A stretch of 64,000 nt of DNA from assembly GCF_000382325.1 (NCBI RefSeq), contig NZ_KB908056.1, forward strand, positions 1,092,224 to 1,156,223. The letters run 5' to 3'. Positions within the stretch are counted from its first letter, which is position 1, and each line of letters opens with the position of its first letter. Origin of the DNA: Woodsholea maritima DSM 17123. Its GTDB lineage: Bacteria; Pseudomonadota; Alphaproteobacteria; Caulobacterales; Maricaulaceae. Position numbers and translations under genes: made by a program. The notes beneath the pieces were generated by a model that searched no databases, was not told the origin of the DNA, and saw only the letters and a program-made list of their open reading frames with translations. This document shows positions 52,705-62,240 of the stretch, piece by piece.

Positions 52705-53609
52705 ACCGTTGTGAGCACAACACTTTTGCGCCCAAGGCGGCAGACTTGTTGGAGAGATGCCGTAGGACGCCTATCGTTTCGATGCCCCTTGGTGAGCTTG
52801 CATCGGTATGGCGCTATTGCGACATTCGCATCACTGTAGAACGACCGGCCGGATTTGATACGGGGCCAGGCCTGGGGGGGCGTATTCGCGGAGCCTTGGG
52901 CGCGCGATTACAAGAAGCGGGCGTTGATTGTCTGCGAAGCCGGGCTGCATTCGAGCTTTTATTTGGCGATTATGCCCCGCCGCCCGTGCGCCCTTTCAAC
53001 CTTCATGTCGCGTCGAACTTTAAACATATTCATATACTTGTGCGCTTGCATGGCTGTGTGGTGGGCTTATCGCAAGTCGTGCGCGATGCGCTTCATGGGG
53101 CCTTCAATCTAGGGATTGCAGATAGCCAGAACCGCGGTCGTAGACGGTATCTGCCGATCCTCGAACACACACTGGACCAGCGCGAGTGTATTGAGGTGCC
53201 TGATTTGAGTGAAGCGGGTTGGATGTGGTTGGTCTTTCGCGGGCCCGTGACGTTACTGAATGAGCGCGCCGGGGTTTTATCGGGGGAGGGTTTGGCGCGC
53301 AGTTTATGGGCGCGCATTTCAAGCCTTGCGCTTTGGCAGGATGTTCAACTGATTGGGGATGATGGCGCATTGTGTGAACGCGCAGCAAAGCTGCGTTGGG
53401 AGGATCGTTATATAAGGCAAACCTACTGGGTGCGTTATTCCTCGAAACAAGCGCACCTTCCTATCGAGATGCATGGCTTTCAGGGTAGCTTGGGCGTTGC
53501 GGGGGCCTTAGGTGAGCTGGCGAGCCTGCTTGCGTTTGGCGCTATTGTGCAGGCCGGAGCGCGAACAGCATTTGGCTTCGGGGCGTATGACTGGTTTTGG
53601 AGCCATTAA
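52701..53609 (+). CDS. cas6: Cas6, CRISPR RNA-processing endoribonuclease
   Basis: I chose GTG 52701, which overlaps the cas2 stop (GTGA). 302 residues from there. The N-terminal half has GPGLGGRIRGALGARLQEAG and AFELLFGDYAPPPVRPFNLH; the end is the typical Cas6 glycine-rich region: MHGFQGSLGVAGALGELASL, LLAFGAIVQAGARTAFGFGA YDW. A single Cas6 per locus would cut the array within the repeat hairpin to give the 8-nt 5' handle. Later starts such as ATG 52782 are possible but would cut an N-terminal part of unclear value. Confidence 0.8.
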   Translation: MNRCEHNTFAPKAADLLERCRRTPIVSMPLGELASVWRYCDIRITVERPAGFDTGPGLGGRIRGALGARLQEAGVDCLRSRAAFELLFGDYAPPPVRPFNLHVASNFKHIHILVRLHGCVVGLSQVVRDALHGAFNLGIADSQNRGRRRYLPILEHTLDQRECIEVPDLSEAGWMWLVFRGPVTLLNERAGVLSGEGLARSLWARISSLALWQDVQLIGDDGALCERAAKLRWEDRYIRQTYWVRYSSKQAHLPIEMHGFQGSLGVAGALGELASLLAFGAIVQAGARTAFGFGAYDWFWSH

Positions 53610-54089
53610 TCGGCACATCCGAAGTATATTGATTATGATCTGATCGATAATGTTTTGTCGCGGTCAATATTGGCAATATGACGGGATTGACCAGTGTCAA
53701 CTTTACCTGAACGCTATTGAAAAGGCCTCGCGCTTTATATCCGCGCTCGCGTGTGTGAGTCTAAACGTGCTGGAAATGAATATCTTACTCTTCGAGACAC
53801 CCAGATACAATATGGCATAAGTCTATAATCATTATGCTGCTGGTTTCATTCTTAAAGCGAGTCGGAAAAATATATCTCTTTCATATGCTAAGCCTGAAGA
53901 ATTTCATTGCTACTCGCATGGCTCTTGGCTGGCGGCATTCTTCGGGGCTCTGCCCCAGCCCGCGCAAGGCATCCAAACGTCTCCACCCCGCAGAGCGGCG
54001 CGGACCCTCGTTCGGAGCCTCCTTGCGCGCGCTTCCCCGTTCTTAGTTTGCTTGGCATGGGCTGCAGGGATACCTGCAGCCCCTTTCGT
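53610..54089. other. intergenic region after the CRISPR locus
   Basis: 480 bases. The first 230 are AT-rich with no gene. From about 53925 a GC-rich stretch begins, antisense or downstream to the relaxase 3' end. No repeat matching the 40.7-40.9 kb region could be seen besides the relaxase itself. Confidence 0.35.
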
Positions 54090-55412
54090 TTATGGGCTGA
54101 GGTCGGGACCATTGCGGTTGCTCTGGCGACCCTGTTGGCGGTTTCCGGGTTCTTGTGCACGTCGGCGTTCCATGAACGCCCGGCGGCGCTCTTCACGAGC
54201 ATCTTTGCGCATTTGCTCATAGCTATGTTGTTGTTGGCGCAGCGCTTCTTTCTGTTGAGCCGCGCGGGCGTGGTCTTCCTGTCTGCGCTCAGCGAGGCGG
54301 CGGCGCTCTTCCAGCTGATGGAAGATAAGCGCGTCCTTTTCCTGCCGGTCGCGCTTCATGGCTTCATAGGCTTCACGCTCATTCTGTTCCCGAATGCGGC
54401 GGCTCTCGCCGCGCAAGACGTCCCAGAGACCGCGTAGCCCCGGACGAAAGCGGGCCTGCCTCAGGTGCGCTTCCTCTCGCTGGCGCACCTCGATTGCGGC
54501 TTCCAGCTCCATGCGCGTCTGTTTCTGGCGCGCTGTGAGCGCTCGGCGCTCCTGATCGAACGCATTCCTTCGCTTGGTTTCCTTTGCCCGGCGCTCCGCT
54601 TCCATGCGCTGCAGCGCCGGGGTCATCTCCGCAGCGATCCGCGCCTTCGTCGCGCTCACATCCGCGAGCCCGGTTTCAGGACCGACGCGCTCGCGCACAT
54701 CTTTTGTTTTCACGCCAGCCCATTTCGGCAGCGAGTAGATCTCTCCATTCGTATCGACCGCCACGAAGCCGCGGCGATCACCGCGGGCGAGGCGGTATCC
54801 GCGCTCCTCCAGCGCCGCGAGTAGAGCTGGCCGCGAATCCGAAACCGTCCAGGCATCGTGGAGCGCGGCCTTGATAGCGCGCGGGTCCTTGCCCTGGCGC
54901 TGGGCCTGCTGCCATTGATCATGTGAGAAATTACGCGGATCGCGCGCCGCGCTGTCCACCAGCCCGCGCGGCATCTCCCAACCATGTTCACGGTACAGCT
55001 CGCGAGAGACCTCGCGCAGCTTGTGGTGGGTGTGGGACAGCTGGACGGCCTTCATCTCTTCGGCATTGATCCGGCTCCATACCGCGTGCGCGTGCCGCCG
55101 CCCGTCCTTCTCATGGAAGACAATGGCGCGCGGCTGGCCGGTTAGACCGAGCCGCTCTTCCGTCCGGTCAATTGCGGCTTCAAACACTTCGGTCGAAACG
55201 CGCTCATGTTTTGGCGGGTTGAGGCTCAGCGAGAACAGGAACTGCTTGCAGCGCGTCCCCCGGCTGATGGCGTAAGCTTCATTGAGAGCGCCGGGCAGGT
55301 CGTCCGAGGCGAAGCCACGCAATTCATGGACCTGCACATGGTCATTCTCCTCTTTGAGGAGATGGAGCGCCAGATCACGCGCCCCGGCGCGTTGGTTGCC
55401 ATGCAGGATCAT
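54090..55412 (-). CDS. relaxase (mobilisation nuclease)
   Basis: 440 residues. The N-terminal nuclease domain has LFSLSLNPPKHERV and RAIVFHEKDGRRHAHAVWSR, the H...H.H metal site of relaxases of the MobP/MobQ type. The catalytic tyrosine is likely in the first part (EAYAISRG), not verified. About 190 residues of charged coiled coil end the protein. It nicks oriT to start DNA transfer. It overlaps the mobC-like gene by 4 bases. A dead copy of the middle part lies at 40686-40856. Confidence 0.85.
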   Translation of the reverse strand: MILHGNQRAGARDLALHLLKEENDHVQVHELRGFASDDLPGALNEAYAISRGTRCKQFLFSLSLNPPKHERVSTEVFEAAIDRTEERLGLTGQPRAIVFHEKDGRRHAHAVWSRINAEEMKAVQLSHTHHKLREVSRELYREHGWEMPRGLVDSAARDPRNFSHDQWQQAQRQGKDPRAIKAALHDAWTVSDSRPALLAALEERGYRLARGDRRGFVAVDTNGEIYSLPKWAGVKTKDVRERVGPETGLADVSATKARIAAEMTPALQRMEAERRAKETKRRNAFDQERRALTARQKQTRMELEAAIEVRQREEAHLRQARFRPGLRGLWDVLRGESRRIREQNEREAYEAMKRDRQEKDALIFHQLEERRRLAERRQEDHARAAQQKEALRQQQHSYEQMRKDAREERRRAFMERRRAQEPGNRQQGRQSNRNGPDLSP

Positions 55413-55828
55413 CGATCCGCCTCTGGCTTGAGGCCCAGCGCGGAGATCAATGCATCCCGCATGGCGCGAATGTCGGCGCAGGCCGCCTTCAGCTCGTCAT
55501 CCAGCTCCGGCCCGACGGGAAGGCTTCCAAGATGCGCGGCCTTGGCGATCTGGTTTATGTTTGAGGACAGGCGCGACTGGCCCAGAACGCTTAACGCTTG
55601 AGCCAGCGCTTTCTTGTCCTGCCCCGGCTTGCGCTGGTGCAGCGTGCGGGGTGTAGCGTTATCTCCAAAAAGCTGTTTCCGGATAAATGCGCCCAGCGGC
55701 CTATCGCCCGCCATGCGGTCCAGCATCGCACGCTCTTCAAACGTCAGGCGGAGCGAGAAGGGGGCAGGCGTTTTTCCCACCTTGCCGGTTGCTTTATCGA
55801 ACTGTCCTGAGACCGTGGAACCGCTCAT
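55409..55828 (-). CDS. MobC-like relaxosome accessory protein
   Basis: 139 residues: FSLRLTFEERAMLDRMAGDR, LGAFIRKQLFG and a C-terminal SVLGQSRLSSNINQIAKAAH with LGSLPV, all MobC features (ribbon-helix-helix start, then the Mob box SN.NQIA). MobC helps the relaxase open DNA at oriT. The start overlaps the stop of a small upstream gene (ATGA). Confidence 0.85.
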   Translation of the reverse strand: MSGSTVSGQFDKATGKVGKTPAPFSLRLTFEERAMLDRMAGDRPLGAFIRKQLFGDNATPRTLHQRKPGQDKKALAQALSVLGQSRLSSNINQIAKAAHLGSLPVGPELDDELKAACADIRAMRDALISALGLKPEADR

Positions 55829-55932
55829 AGTTTCGGCTCCTCAAAATCAATGTCGGCGTGCTTTAGCTGATGGTCCCAGTCCTCAAGAATTTCAAACAGC
55901 GCGTTCGAAGATTCTCCTTCGAGGCGCGCCAT
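55825..55932 (-). CDS. very small protein upstream of mobC
   Basis: 35 residues from ATG 55932 with AAGGAG upstream (about 11-base spacing): MARLEGESSNALFEILEDWD and so on. The stop overlaps the mobC start by 4 bases, which favours real translation. A longer start at 56043 repeats the MARL beginning but includes a Pro/Arg/Ser-rich segment of doubtful value. Family unknown; oriT should lie in the region 55930-56095. Confidence 0.35.
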   Translation of the reverse strand: MARLEGESSNALFEILEDWDHQLKHADIDFEEPKL

Positions 55933-56099
55933 TTTTACTTGTTCTCCTTCGCGTCCGCTCAGTCGATCCTCGCTCACGCTGCGGGCGGGCGGTCGCCCTT
56001 GCGAAACCTGCGGGTTCGAAGTGGGCCCGCCAAGGCGCGCCATTTCCTTATACCTGCGCTGAGCTGGTTGGGGGCAGTAGCTTGTTCAAGCTCCTAGTC

Positions 56100-58388
56100 C
56101 TAATGCGGTTGCACGATAGGCAATAAGAAATGGAAAGTCGTTCCACGCCCTTCGACGGTGTCGAAAGTTACGCTACCGTGGAAGGCCTCAATCAACGTTT
56201 TCGTGATATGAAGGCCCAACCCGCTGCTGCCGTTCTGGTTTGAGTGTGAACTATCCGCTTGGGTGAAGCGATCAAAGACCTTGTCACGAAAAGCCTTGGG
56301 GATGCCCGGCCCGTTATCGCTGACTGAAATTCTTACATGATGCTGGCCGCTGAGTTTAACGCGAATTGTCACGCTCTCACCGCTTGGAGAAAATTTTGCG
56401 GCATTTGAAAGCAAGTTCAACAAGGCCTGATTGAAACGATTGGGATCAAGATGTACCCATGCTGTTTCCACTTCAGTTTCTAGGTGAAAGTGAACGCCAT
56501 AGGTTTGCGCTAAGCCTAAATGATGCTCGACGCATTCTTTAACTAAAGGAATGATATTGACGTCCTCGCAATTATACGCAAGGCGACCAGAAGACATCTT
56601 CTCGACATCTAAGATATCATTCACGAGGTGTGATAGCTTTCTACAGCTGTTATGCGCGCTCTCTAAGAGACTATAATCATTTGGAGGCATAATTTCCCTA
56701 GAGTTCAACATAAGAGACTCTATAGATTTAAATATATTGCTCAAAGGTGCTCGAATTTCAATATTAACTTTTGAAATAAGATCGTTTTTTATAATGTCTA
56801 TTTGTTTGCGATCAGATATGTCCCGAGCGGTTAGGCAGAATAGCTCATCCTGTGGCGTAATGATTTCGCTTATAATAATGTCAGCAGGAAAAATAGTGTT
56901 ATTAGCACGCTGTGCGATAGTTTCAGTATTTTTTCCAATGATCTCATAAGTATTTTGCATTAATGAAGCATTGATATTATCTGTGTTATAACTGATTAAA
57001 TTTGGAAAGAGTTCGTGAATGAGTTTGTGTGAAATCTGATCTCTGGAGAGTTGAAATAATATTTCACAAGAGCCGTTAGAATAAGAAATTTCACCTTTGT
57101 GGTTGAATACAAGAATGGCTTCGGAAATATTTTCTAATATTGAGCGGTTTTTTGCCTCTCTTTCTTCAAGTTCTCGGACTAATTTCTGGAATGTTTGTGC
57201 GAGTATTCCTATTTCATCCTTTTGATCTAGGGGTAAGTTTAAGTCATTCGCGAAAATGGGTGTTTGCGTGCTTTGGGCTTGGCGATAGCGGCGCATTTCT
57301 TTTGAGATGACCAAAAGGGGTGTCGTCAAAAAATGCGCGAGGGCGAAGGCGATGGACGTCATTAGAATAGAAGCAATGCATATAGTTAGTATGCTTTCGT
57401 ATTTAATTGAATTTGCATGTTGAGTTGCTTCTTTTTGATCAATTTGAGTTATTATATCTATATATGAGTTTTGTATGCTTGGATTTAGCCAGTATCTTAT
57501 TTTATAGTTTATCGTGTCCTGGATTGAAAAACTTGTATCCTCAGGATGGGCAATAGCGTAGGTTATAGCAGGATCAGGGTCATAGACATTGTTCAATGTG
57601 TATTGTGAAGAAATGATGGAGCGACTGTATCCATCAAATATAAAATAATCGCCTGTGTTATTTGAAATTATGGTATCCACATTCGGTGATATATCTAATA
57701 TTTGATCTTGAATTAAAGTATCATAATTGGCATTGATAACAATCATGCCAAATAGTTCAACATTTTCATTAAATATCGGAACGATAATGCGAATTGTTGG
57801 TGTTAGGCTTGGGTCTATTCTGCCATTTTCTCGGTTAAATGTAACTTCGGAGTAATATAGCTCCCCGGGGTTGAGCTTCATTCCTTCTTGAAAGTAAGGT
57901 TCATTTTGCTTGCGTTGCAGGTGATCTGGCGAAACGCGTTCAAAGCCCCTTTGGTTAGCATTGACCCGAACAATTTCCCGTCCGCGATCATCAATCCCGA
58001 CATAACGCATTTGGGTGTAATAGGGGCGCGTCTCCATCATCGCGATAAAGATCGTTTCTAAGCGTGTGCGCCACAATTCCAGGGATGAGCCATCAAGCGG
58101 GTCGGCTCCACCGGCGCGGATTGTGCGGATAACCCCCTGGATCGGGGGGGTATGGGAGACGATAATCGCATCGGTATGCATATTGCGGAAGGCTTCGCCT
58201 AATCGCGTCGAGATGATTTCGGTTTGCCGGCCAAGATTGTCTACGGCTAAGCTATAGGTAACCTGGGTTACACGTTTGTAGGCAAGCAGACCCACTGCAC
58301 TGGCGCTGACAAACGCGATTAAGGTCGCGAGGGCGATCAGGCGGGTCCGCAAAGAGTATGGCTTCAGCAAACTCAATAAATCACGCAT
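56100..58388 (-). CDS. membrane sensor histidine kinase lacking the phosphoacceptor histidine
   Basis: 762 residues. Membrane helices at about 15-38 (LIALATLIAFVSASAVGLLA) and 325-355 flank a periplasmic Cache-like sensor. HAMP, coiled coil and PAS domains follow. In the dimerisation domain the H-box reads KVNIEIRAPLSNIF, with Ile at residue 543 where the phosphorylated His is expected (S-H-E-L-R). The ATPase domain looks intact: FNQALLNLLSNAAKFSP, SDNGPGIPKAF, GSSGLGLHITK. No response regulator gene is adjacent. It may be a pseudokinase or bind a partner. The middle part is AT-rich. Confidence 0.8.
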   Translation of the reverse strand: MRDLLSLLKPYSLRTRLIALATLIAFVSASAVGLLAYKRVTQVTYSLAVDNLGRQTEIISTRLGEAFRNMHTDAIIVSHTPPIQGVIRTIRAGGADPLDGSSLELWRTRLETIFIAMMETRPYYTQMRYVGIDDRGREIVRVNANQRGFERVSPDHLQRKQNEPYFQEGMKLNPGELYYSEVTFNRENGRIDPSLTPTIRIIVPIFNENVELFGMIVINANYDTLIQDQILDISPNVDTIISNNTGDYFIFDGYSRSIISSQYTLNNVYDPDPAITYAIAHPEDTSFSIQDTINYKIRYWLNPSIQNSYIDIITQIDQKEATQHANSIKYESILTICIASILMTSIAFALAHFLTTPLLVISKEMRRYRQAQSTQTPIFANDLNLPLDQKDEIGILAQTFQKLVRELEEREAKNRSILENISEAILVFNHKGEISYSNGSCEILFQLSRDQISHKLIHELFPNLISYNTDNINASLMQNTYEIIGKNTETIAQRANNTIFPADIIISEIITPQDELFCLTARDISDRKQIDIIKNDLISKVNIEIRAPLSNIFKSIESLMLNSREIMPPNDYSLLESAHNSCRKLSHLVNDILDVEKMSSGRLAYNCEDVNIIPLVKECVEHHLGLAQTYGVHFHLETEVETAWVHLDPNRFNQALLNLLSNAAKFSPSGESVTIRVKLSGQHHVRISVSDNGPGIPKAFRDKVFDRFTQADSSHSNQNGSSGLGLHITKTLIEAFHGSVTFDTVEGRGTTFHFLLPIVQPH

Positions 58389-58574
58389 TGGCTCTAGCGA
58401 GGTAACGGGGTGCGCAAGTGGGCTTACACACTGCTCTTCAAGTGGCTTTGATTAGTAACGCGAAGTGTTTAGATGCAGTTACGCTTAAAGCCGGCTGGTT
58501 TGAGGGTGAAGCCGGGTAAACGTAGCGGGCAAGGAAGCGCTCGCCTATTCCCACACCTATGGGGTTATGCGTAT

Positions 58575-59195
58575 CTAGACAGTCTCGGGTGAGATTAGGT
58601 CTAGTTCGTTTTTCCGTCTCTGGCGCCAGCGCTCCATAGAGAAAAAAGTTACGCAGCGTTCAAAGATCTGCGGATCATTCATACCTTGGGCCAAAATCAT
58701 GGCTCCGGCTAAAAGGGCCAGGGTTCTAAGCGCTCCATCGCGTCGGCTTGCACTGGCGGCATGGGGGTCCATTCGCGTCAGGCCCTCTTCCATCCAGTCG
58801 GCAAGGCTTTGGTTGAAGTTTTGAATATGAACAACGATGTCATCGGGCAGGGTCTTAATTTCGCTATTTAGGCGTAGACACAAGCAAACTCGACCCTCTT
58901 TGATCAGCATATCGCTAAAGACTTGTGCGAGGCGTTGGATGGGGTCACGATCGGTGGCTGGGCCAAGTTTTGTGAAAAAATCCTGGCGGTAACGCTTAAT
59001 CACTTCAATCGCGAGGTCTGTTTTCGTTGCGTAATGGTAATGCACAGCAGCAGTGCGGACATTCACACCGTCGGCGACATCGCGGATCGTGAAGCCATTA
59101 AAACCCTTATCGCATAAAAGGGCTTCGGTTTTAACCAAGATGGCCTCGGCTTTCGATGGACGGGTGGCCACACTTACCTCCGATTGCATATGCAT
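58575..59195 (-). CDS. TetR-family transcriptional regulator
   Basis: 206 residues. N-terminal helix-turn-helix: LLCDKGFNGFTIRDVADGVN, VRTAAVHYHYATKTDLAIEV. The ligand-binding part has ACLCLRL-like GRVCLCLRLNSEIKTLPDD, similar to the AcuR/TetR_C type. The gene diverges from the AGCS symporter gene across 420 bases, so the symporter is a candidate target. Confidence 0.9.
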   Translation of the reverse strand: MHMQSEVSVATRPSKAEAILVKTEALLCDKGFNGFTIRDVADGVNVRTAAVHYHYATKTDLAIEVIKRYRQDFFTKLGPATDRDPIQRLAQVFSDMLIKEGRVCLCLRLNSEIKTLPDDIVVHIQNFNQSLADWMEEGLTRMDPHAASASRRDGALRTLALLAGAMILAQGMNDPQIFERCVTFFSMERWRQRRKNELDLISPETV

Positions 59196-59615
59196 TATAG
59201 TCTGGGCATAGGCAAATGTGGTGTAATTATAATTAACGAGACGTGATATTCCGGGTTTATCGCTTACGTCTATATTTCTATGAGGCTTTATTGAGCGCGT
59301 TTCATCCTGGTGCCCAGGTTGTGGTGGGGGGATATACGAAGGGTCGGGGTTAGATGCTTTCGCCTGTGTCGTGGGGTGAAGCGGTTATATTTTATCGAAT
59401 TTCTACAGTTGGGGGGCAAAGGGTAAAGAAAAAGAGGGGTGATCTTATTCAAGTTCTTGAAATTAAATAGAAATAAAGACTTCCTTATGATTGATTCTTG
59501 TAAAATTTTACCTTTAATTCATGTCGCCTTCGCAGGTGCACAACACATAAAGGCTTTTTCTTTTCCTCTGTCTCAGTAATCATGCCCCCAAAGGTTATCG
59601 ATCGGGGGATACCGA
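59196..59615. promoter_or_regulatory. 420-bp divergent region between tetR and the symporter gene
   Basis: No gene. A near-palindromic AATTATAATTAA lies at 59224-59236, 30 bases upstream of the tetR start, and is a possible operator. The region 59440-59540 is AT-rich and probably holds the symporter promoter. Confidence 0.35.
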
Positions 59616-61268
59616 ATGCAGAATTTCTATGACTTGGTGACGCAGGTCAGTGATTTCCTTTGGAGCGGACCAATGGTGGTTCTGCTTTTAGGGACTGGTC
59701 TTTACTTTATGATCCGCTTGAAGTTCCGGCCGATTTTACGGCTCTTCCCAGCGATGGGCGAGCTGTGGGCTGGGCGCAAGGCTGGAGATGGCGCGGCCGG
59801 GGCGATTTCGCCGTGGCAGGCGTTATCGACGGCGCTTTCGGGTCAGGTCGGCACAGGGAATTTGGCGGGTGTGGCAACCGCGATTTCTCTGGGTGGTCCT
59901 GGCGCGGTGTTCTGGATGTGGATGACGGCTCTGGTGGGCATGGCTGCGGCCTATGCCGAATCGAGCTTGGCTGTGCGTTATCGTGAAACCCACCCAGATG
60001 GGCGCGTACACGGCGGTCCGATGTATTACATCAAGAACGGGCTGGGCAAATGGTGGACTTGGCTTGGCATTCTGTTTGCCATCGGTACGCTGTTTTCAGC
60101 GTTGGCCACCGGTAACATGGTTCAATCGAACTCGATCACTCAGGCGATGACAGAGGCCTCGGCCGGTGTTGCGCGCTCTGCACCCTGTTTCACCACTGTG
60201 GGGCGCACCGCAGTCACGATTGAGGGCCAACCTCAGCTGGTGTTCGCCAGCGGGTGTGACATCGCAGAGGCTGGCAATAATGGTGTTGTAACTGCTCATC
60301 TAGATGATGGTACGTCGATTGATGTTGCGGGCACGGATTTCACGGTGGTTCTGGCCAATTGGGTGCCGGGCATCATCATTGCCGTTGCGGTCTTCATCGT
60401 GATCATTGGCGGGATCCAATCTATTGGGTCGTTTGCCGGTAAGGTCGTGCCTTTTATGGCTTTGGTCTACGTCGTTGCGGCGGGGGTCATTCTGGCTTTG
60501 AATGCTTCGCATTTGCCATCGGCTTTCATGCAAATTTTCCATGACGCCTTTACCGGGTCCGCGGCGACGGGGGGCTTCTTGGGCTCATCCATCATGATTG
60601 CGATGCGCTTTGGTGTGGAGCGGGGCCTGTTCTCAAACGAGGCCGGTCAGGGCTCTACGGCGATTGCGCACGCGGCCTCTAAAACCGATAGTCCAGTGCG
60701 CCAGGGCGAGATCGCCATGGTCGGGACTTTTATTGACACCATCGTCATCTGTACGATTACGGCTTTGGTGATTTTGGTGGTTCAGGGTGCTTACCCTCAT
60801 GGGGCCGAAACCGTGGATTATGCCTGGATGTCTCAGCTGGAGGCCTCGGAGGTTACGACTGCGGTCTTCCGTGAGAGCCATATTCCGGCCGGTGGCTTCC
60901 TGATTGCGATCTGCTTGACGCTGTTTGCCTTCACCACCATTTTGGGCTGGTCATATTACGCTGAGCAGGCTTTGACCTATCTGGTGGGCGATTGGGCGAC
61001 CAAGCCTTTCCGCTTCATCTGGGTGATTATGGTCTTCTTCGGCGCGTTGCAGCAGGTAGACTTCATCTGGATGCTGGGCGGTATCGCCAATGCCGCGATG
61101 GCTGCGCCGAACTTAATCGCGATCTTGATGCTATCGGGTGTCGTGGTGGCTTACACCAAGAAAGCCGATAAAGACGGCCAAGGCGCGACACCGGCCGGTG
61201 TTGATGAAAAGCCAGCTATAAAAAGTAGCTCTCCTGACGATTTGGCAGAAGATGATCTAGATAAATAG
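59616..61268 (+). CDS. sodium/alanine symporter (AGCS family)
   Basis: 550 residues with many membrane helices. Family features: PMVVLLLGTGLYFMIRLKF, LSGQVGTGNLAGVATAISLG (the conserved G.GN..GVA.A), PGAVFWMWMTALVGMAAAYAE, PMYYIKNGLG, and GLFSNEAGQGSTAIAHAA. The product imports alanine or glycine with Na+ (proton possible) at the inner membrane. A periplasmic loop of about 60 residues after the fourth or fifth helix is longer than usual. GGGG precedes the ATG; a clear terminator follows. Confidence 0.92.
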   Translation: MQNFYDLVTQVSDFLWSGPMVVLLLGTGLYFMIRLKFRPILRLFPAMGELWAGRKAGDGAAGAISPWQALSTALSGQVGTGNLAGVATAISLGGPGAVFWMWMTALVGMAAAYAESSLAVRYRETHPDGRVHGGPMYYIKNGLGKWWTWLGILFAIGTLFSALATGNMVQSNSITQAMTEASAGVARSAPCFTTVGRTAVTIEGQPQLVFASGCDIAEAGNNGVVTAHLDDGTSIDVAGTDFTVVLANWVPGIIIAVAVFIVIIGGIQSIGSFAGKVVPFMALVYVVAAGVILALNASHLPSAFMQIFHDAFTGSAATGGFLGSSIMIAMRFGVERGLFSNEAGQGSTAIAHAASKTDSPVRQGEIAMVGTFIDTIVICTITALVILVVQGAYPHGAETVDYAWMSQLEASEVTTAVFRESHIPAGGFLIAICLTLFAFTTILGWSYYAEQALTYLVGDWATKPFRFIWVIMVFFGALQQVDFIWMLGGIANAAMAAPNLIAILMLSGVVVAYTKKADKDGQGATPAGVDEKPAIKSSSPDDLAEDDLDK

Positions 61269-61291
61269 ATCTCGCTCTTTTGCCTGAATTT

Positions 61292-61321
61292 AAAACCCTC
61301 CCCATCTGGGGAGGGTTTTTT
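61292..61321. terminator. bidirectional rho-independent terminator
   Basis: AAAACCCTCCCC / GGGGAGGGTTTT with loop ATCT, followed by TT on the plus strand; the complement ends in TTTTA. It serves the symporter gene and the converging GNAT gene. Confidence 0.9.
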
Positions 61322-61327
61322 CTTGAC

Positions 61328-61786
61328 CTAGCATTTGCGTTCCAAGTGAAGCAGAGGGTAGGGTCGGCCTTGATCATCAAGATCGGATCGGCCGATCACC
61401 TCAAAGCCGCTCTGAAGATAGAAAGCTGTACTGCCTGGGTTTTGCTCATTCACATCCACGCGGAGCGCCTGGTCGCCGACCCGCTCTTGAGCCACGTTTA
61501 TGAAGCGCCGGCCAAGGCCCAGGCGGAACACATCAGGATGCAGGAAAAGCGCATCAATCATTGTTTCGCTCATCCCCATAAAACCGACAAGTGTGCCGCT
61601 TTCATCCTTGGCGACGATCAAGTCAGCATCTGGAAAATAGGCCCGGCGCAGGATGTCAGATAGATCAATGAAGTCCTTAGCCTTGAGGAAATCATGGGTC
61701 GCACGCACACTTTCGGCCCAGATGGTATGCAGGCGCTCTAAAATCTCAGGGCTACGCTCTGGGGGAAGATCAAAAAGTTCAAACAT
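61328..61786 (-). CDS. GNAT-family N-acetyltransferase
   Basis: 152 residues. Acetyl-CoA loop: LFLHPDVFRLGLGRRFINVA (R/Q-x-x-G-x-G type, here RLGLGR), then LRVDVNEQNPGSTAFYLQSG FEVIGR, both typical of the YjaB-like group. Substrate unknown. It overlaps the upstream VanZ-like gene by 8 bases, forming an operon. Confidence 0.85.
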   Translation of the reverse strand: MFELFDLPPERSPEILERLHTIWAESVRATHDFLKAKDFIDLSDILRRAYFPDADLIVAKDESGTLVGFMGMSETMIDALFLHPDVFRLGLGRRFINVAQERVGDQALRVDVNEQNPGSTAFYLQSGFEVIGRSDLDDQGRPYPLLHLERKC

Positions 61787-62240
61787 TAGACATTTTCGTC
61801 TTCAGTAAATAAGTCAAGGGGATAGCTAGAATAAGACCGAGAATAAGACCGATGAAGTCGGCCAGCACATCGAACAAAGAAAAGGTCCGACCGGTAAAGC
61901 GCTGAGCGAGCTCAATAGCCAAGCCATAGCCGAGCCCTAATATGATGATTTTCCACATCGCCAGCTTGGGAAAGGCGAGCTGAGCGGTGAGCGCCAGCAC
62001 GCAGAACGCGGCAATATGGTTGATTTTGTCCGCGCCCCAGACATCGAGGTGGGCCCTGGCCGTGGGTTCTAGGGCCAACGCGGTGATGATCAGAACTTCA
62101 AAGAGCAAAAGGATTTGTAACCCCGTACGCAAGGGCGACTGAGCGTGAACAGCCCTCAAGGCTTGCTCTCTCCAGCCAGGCTTTTTACCTTGCGCCGCAT
62201 CGACGCTTCGGCCTTCTTTGACATGAGGATCATTCTGCAT
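61779..62240 (-). CDS. VanZ-like membrane protein
   Basis: 153 residues with about four membrane helices. VanZ-like pattern: [59 protein letters not shown] (E...Q...R..S..D...N/D.IG). The start codon faces and overlaps the bioB start in CATG (62238-62241). Function in this family is unclear (teicoplanin resistance in VanZ itself). Confidence 0.85.
   Translation of the reverse strand: MQNDPHVKEGRSVDAAQGKKPGWREQALRAVHAQSPLRTGLQILLLFEVLIITALALEPTARAHLDVWGADKINHIAAFCVLALTAQLAFPKLAMWKIIILGLGYGLAIELAQRFTGRTFSLFDVLADFIGLILGLILAIPLTYLLKTKMSNV

Noticed and set aside
53834..54437. Plus-strand frames opposite the relaxase end
   Set aside because: Hydrophobic-looking reading arises from the complement of the charged coiled coil of the relaxase; no start signals.
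59660..59986. 108-codon frame inside the symporter gene
   Set aside because: Gly/Trp-rich out-of-frame shadow of the AGCS gene.
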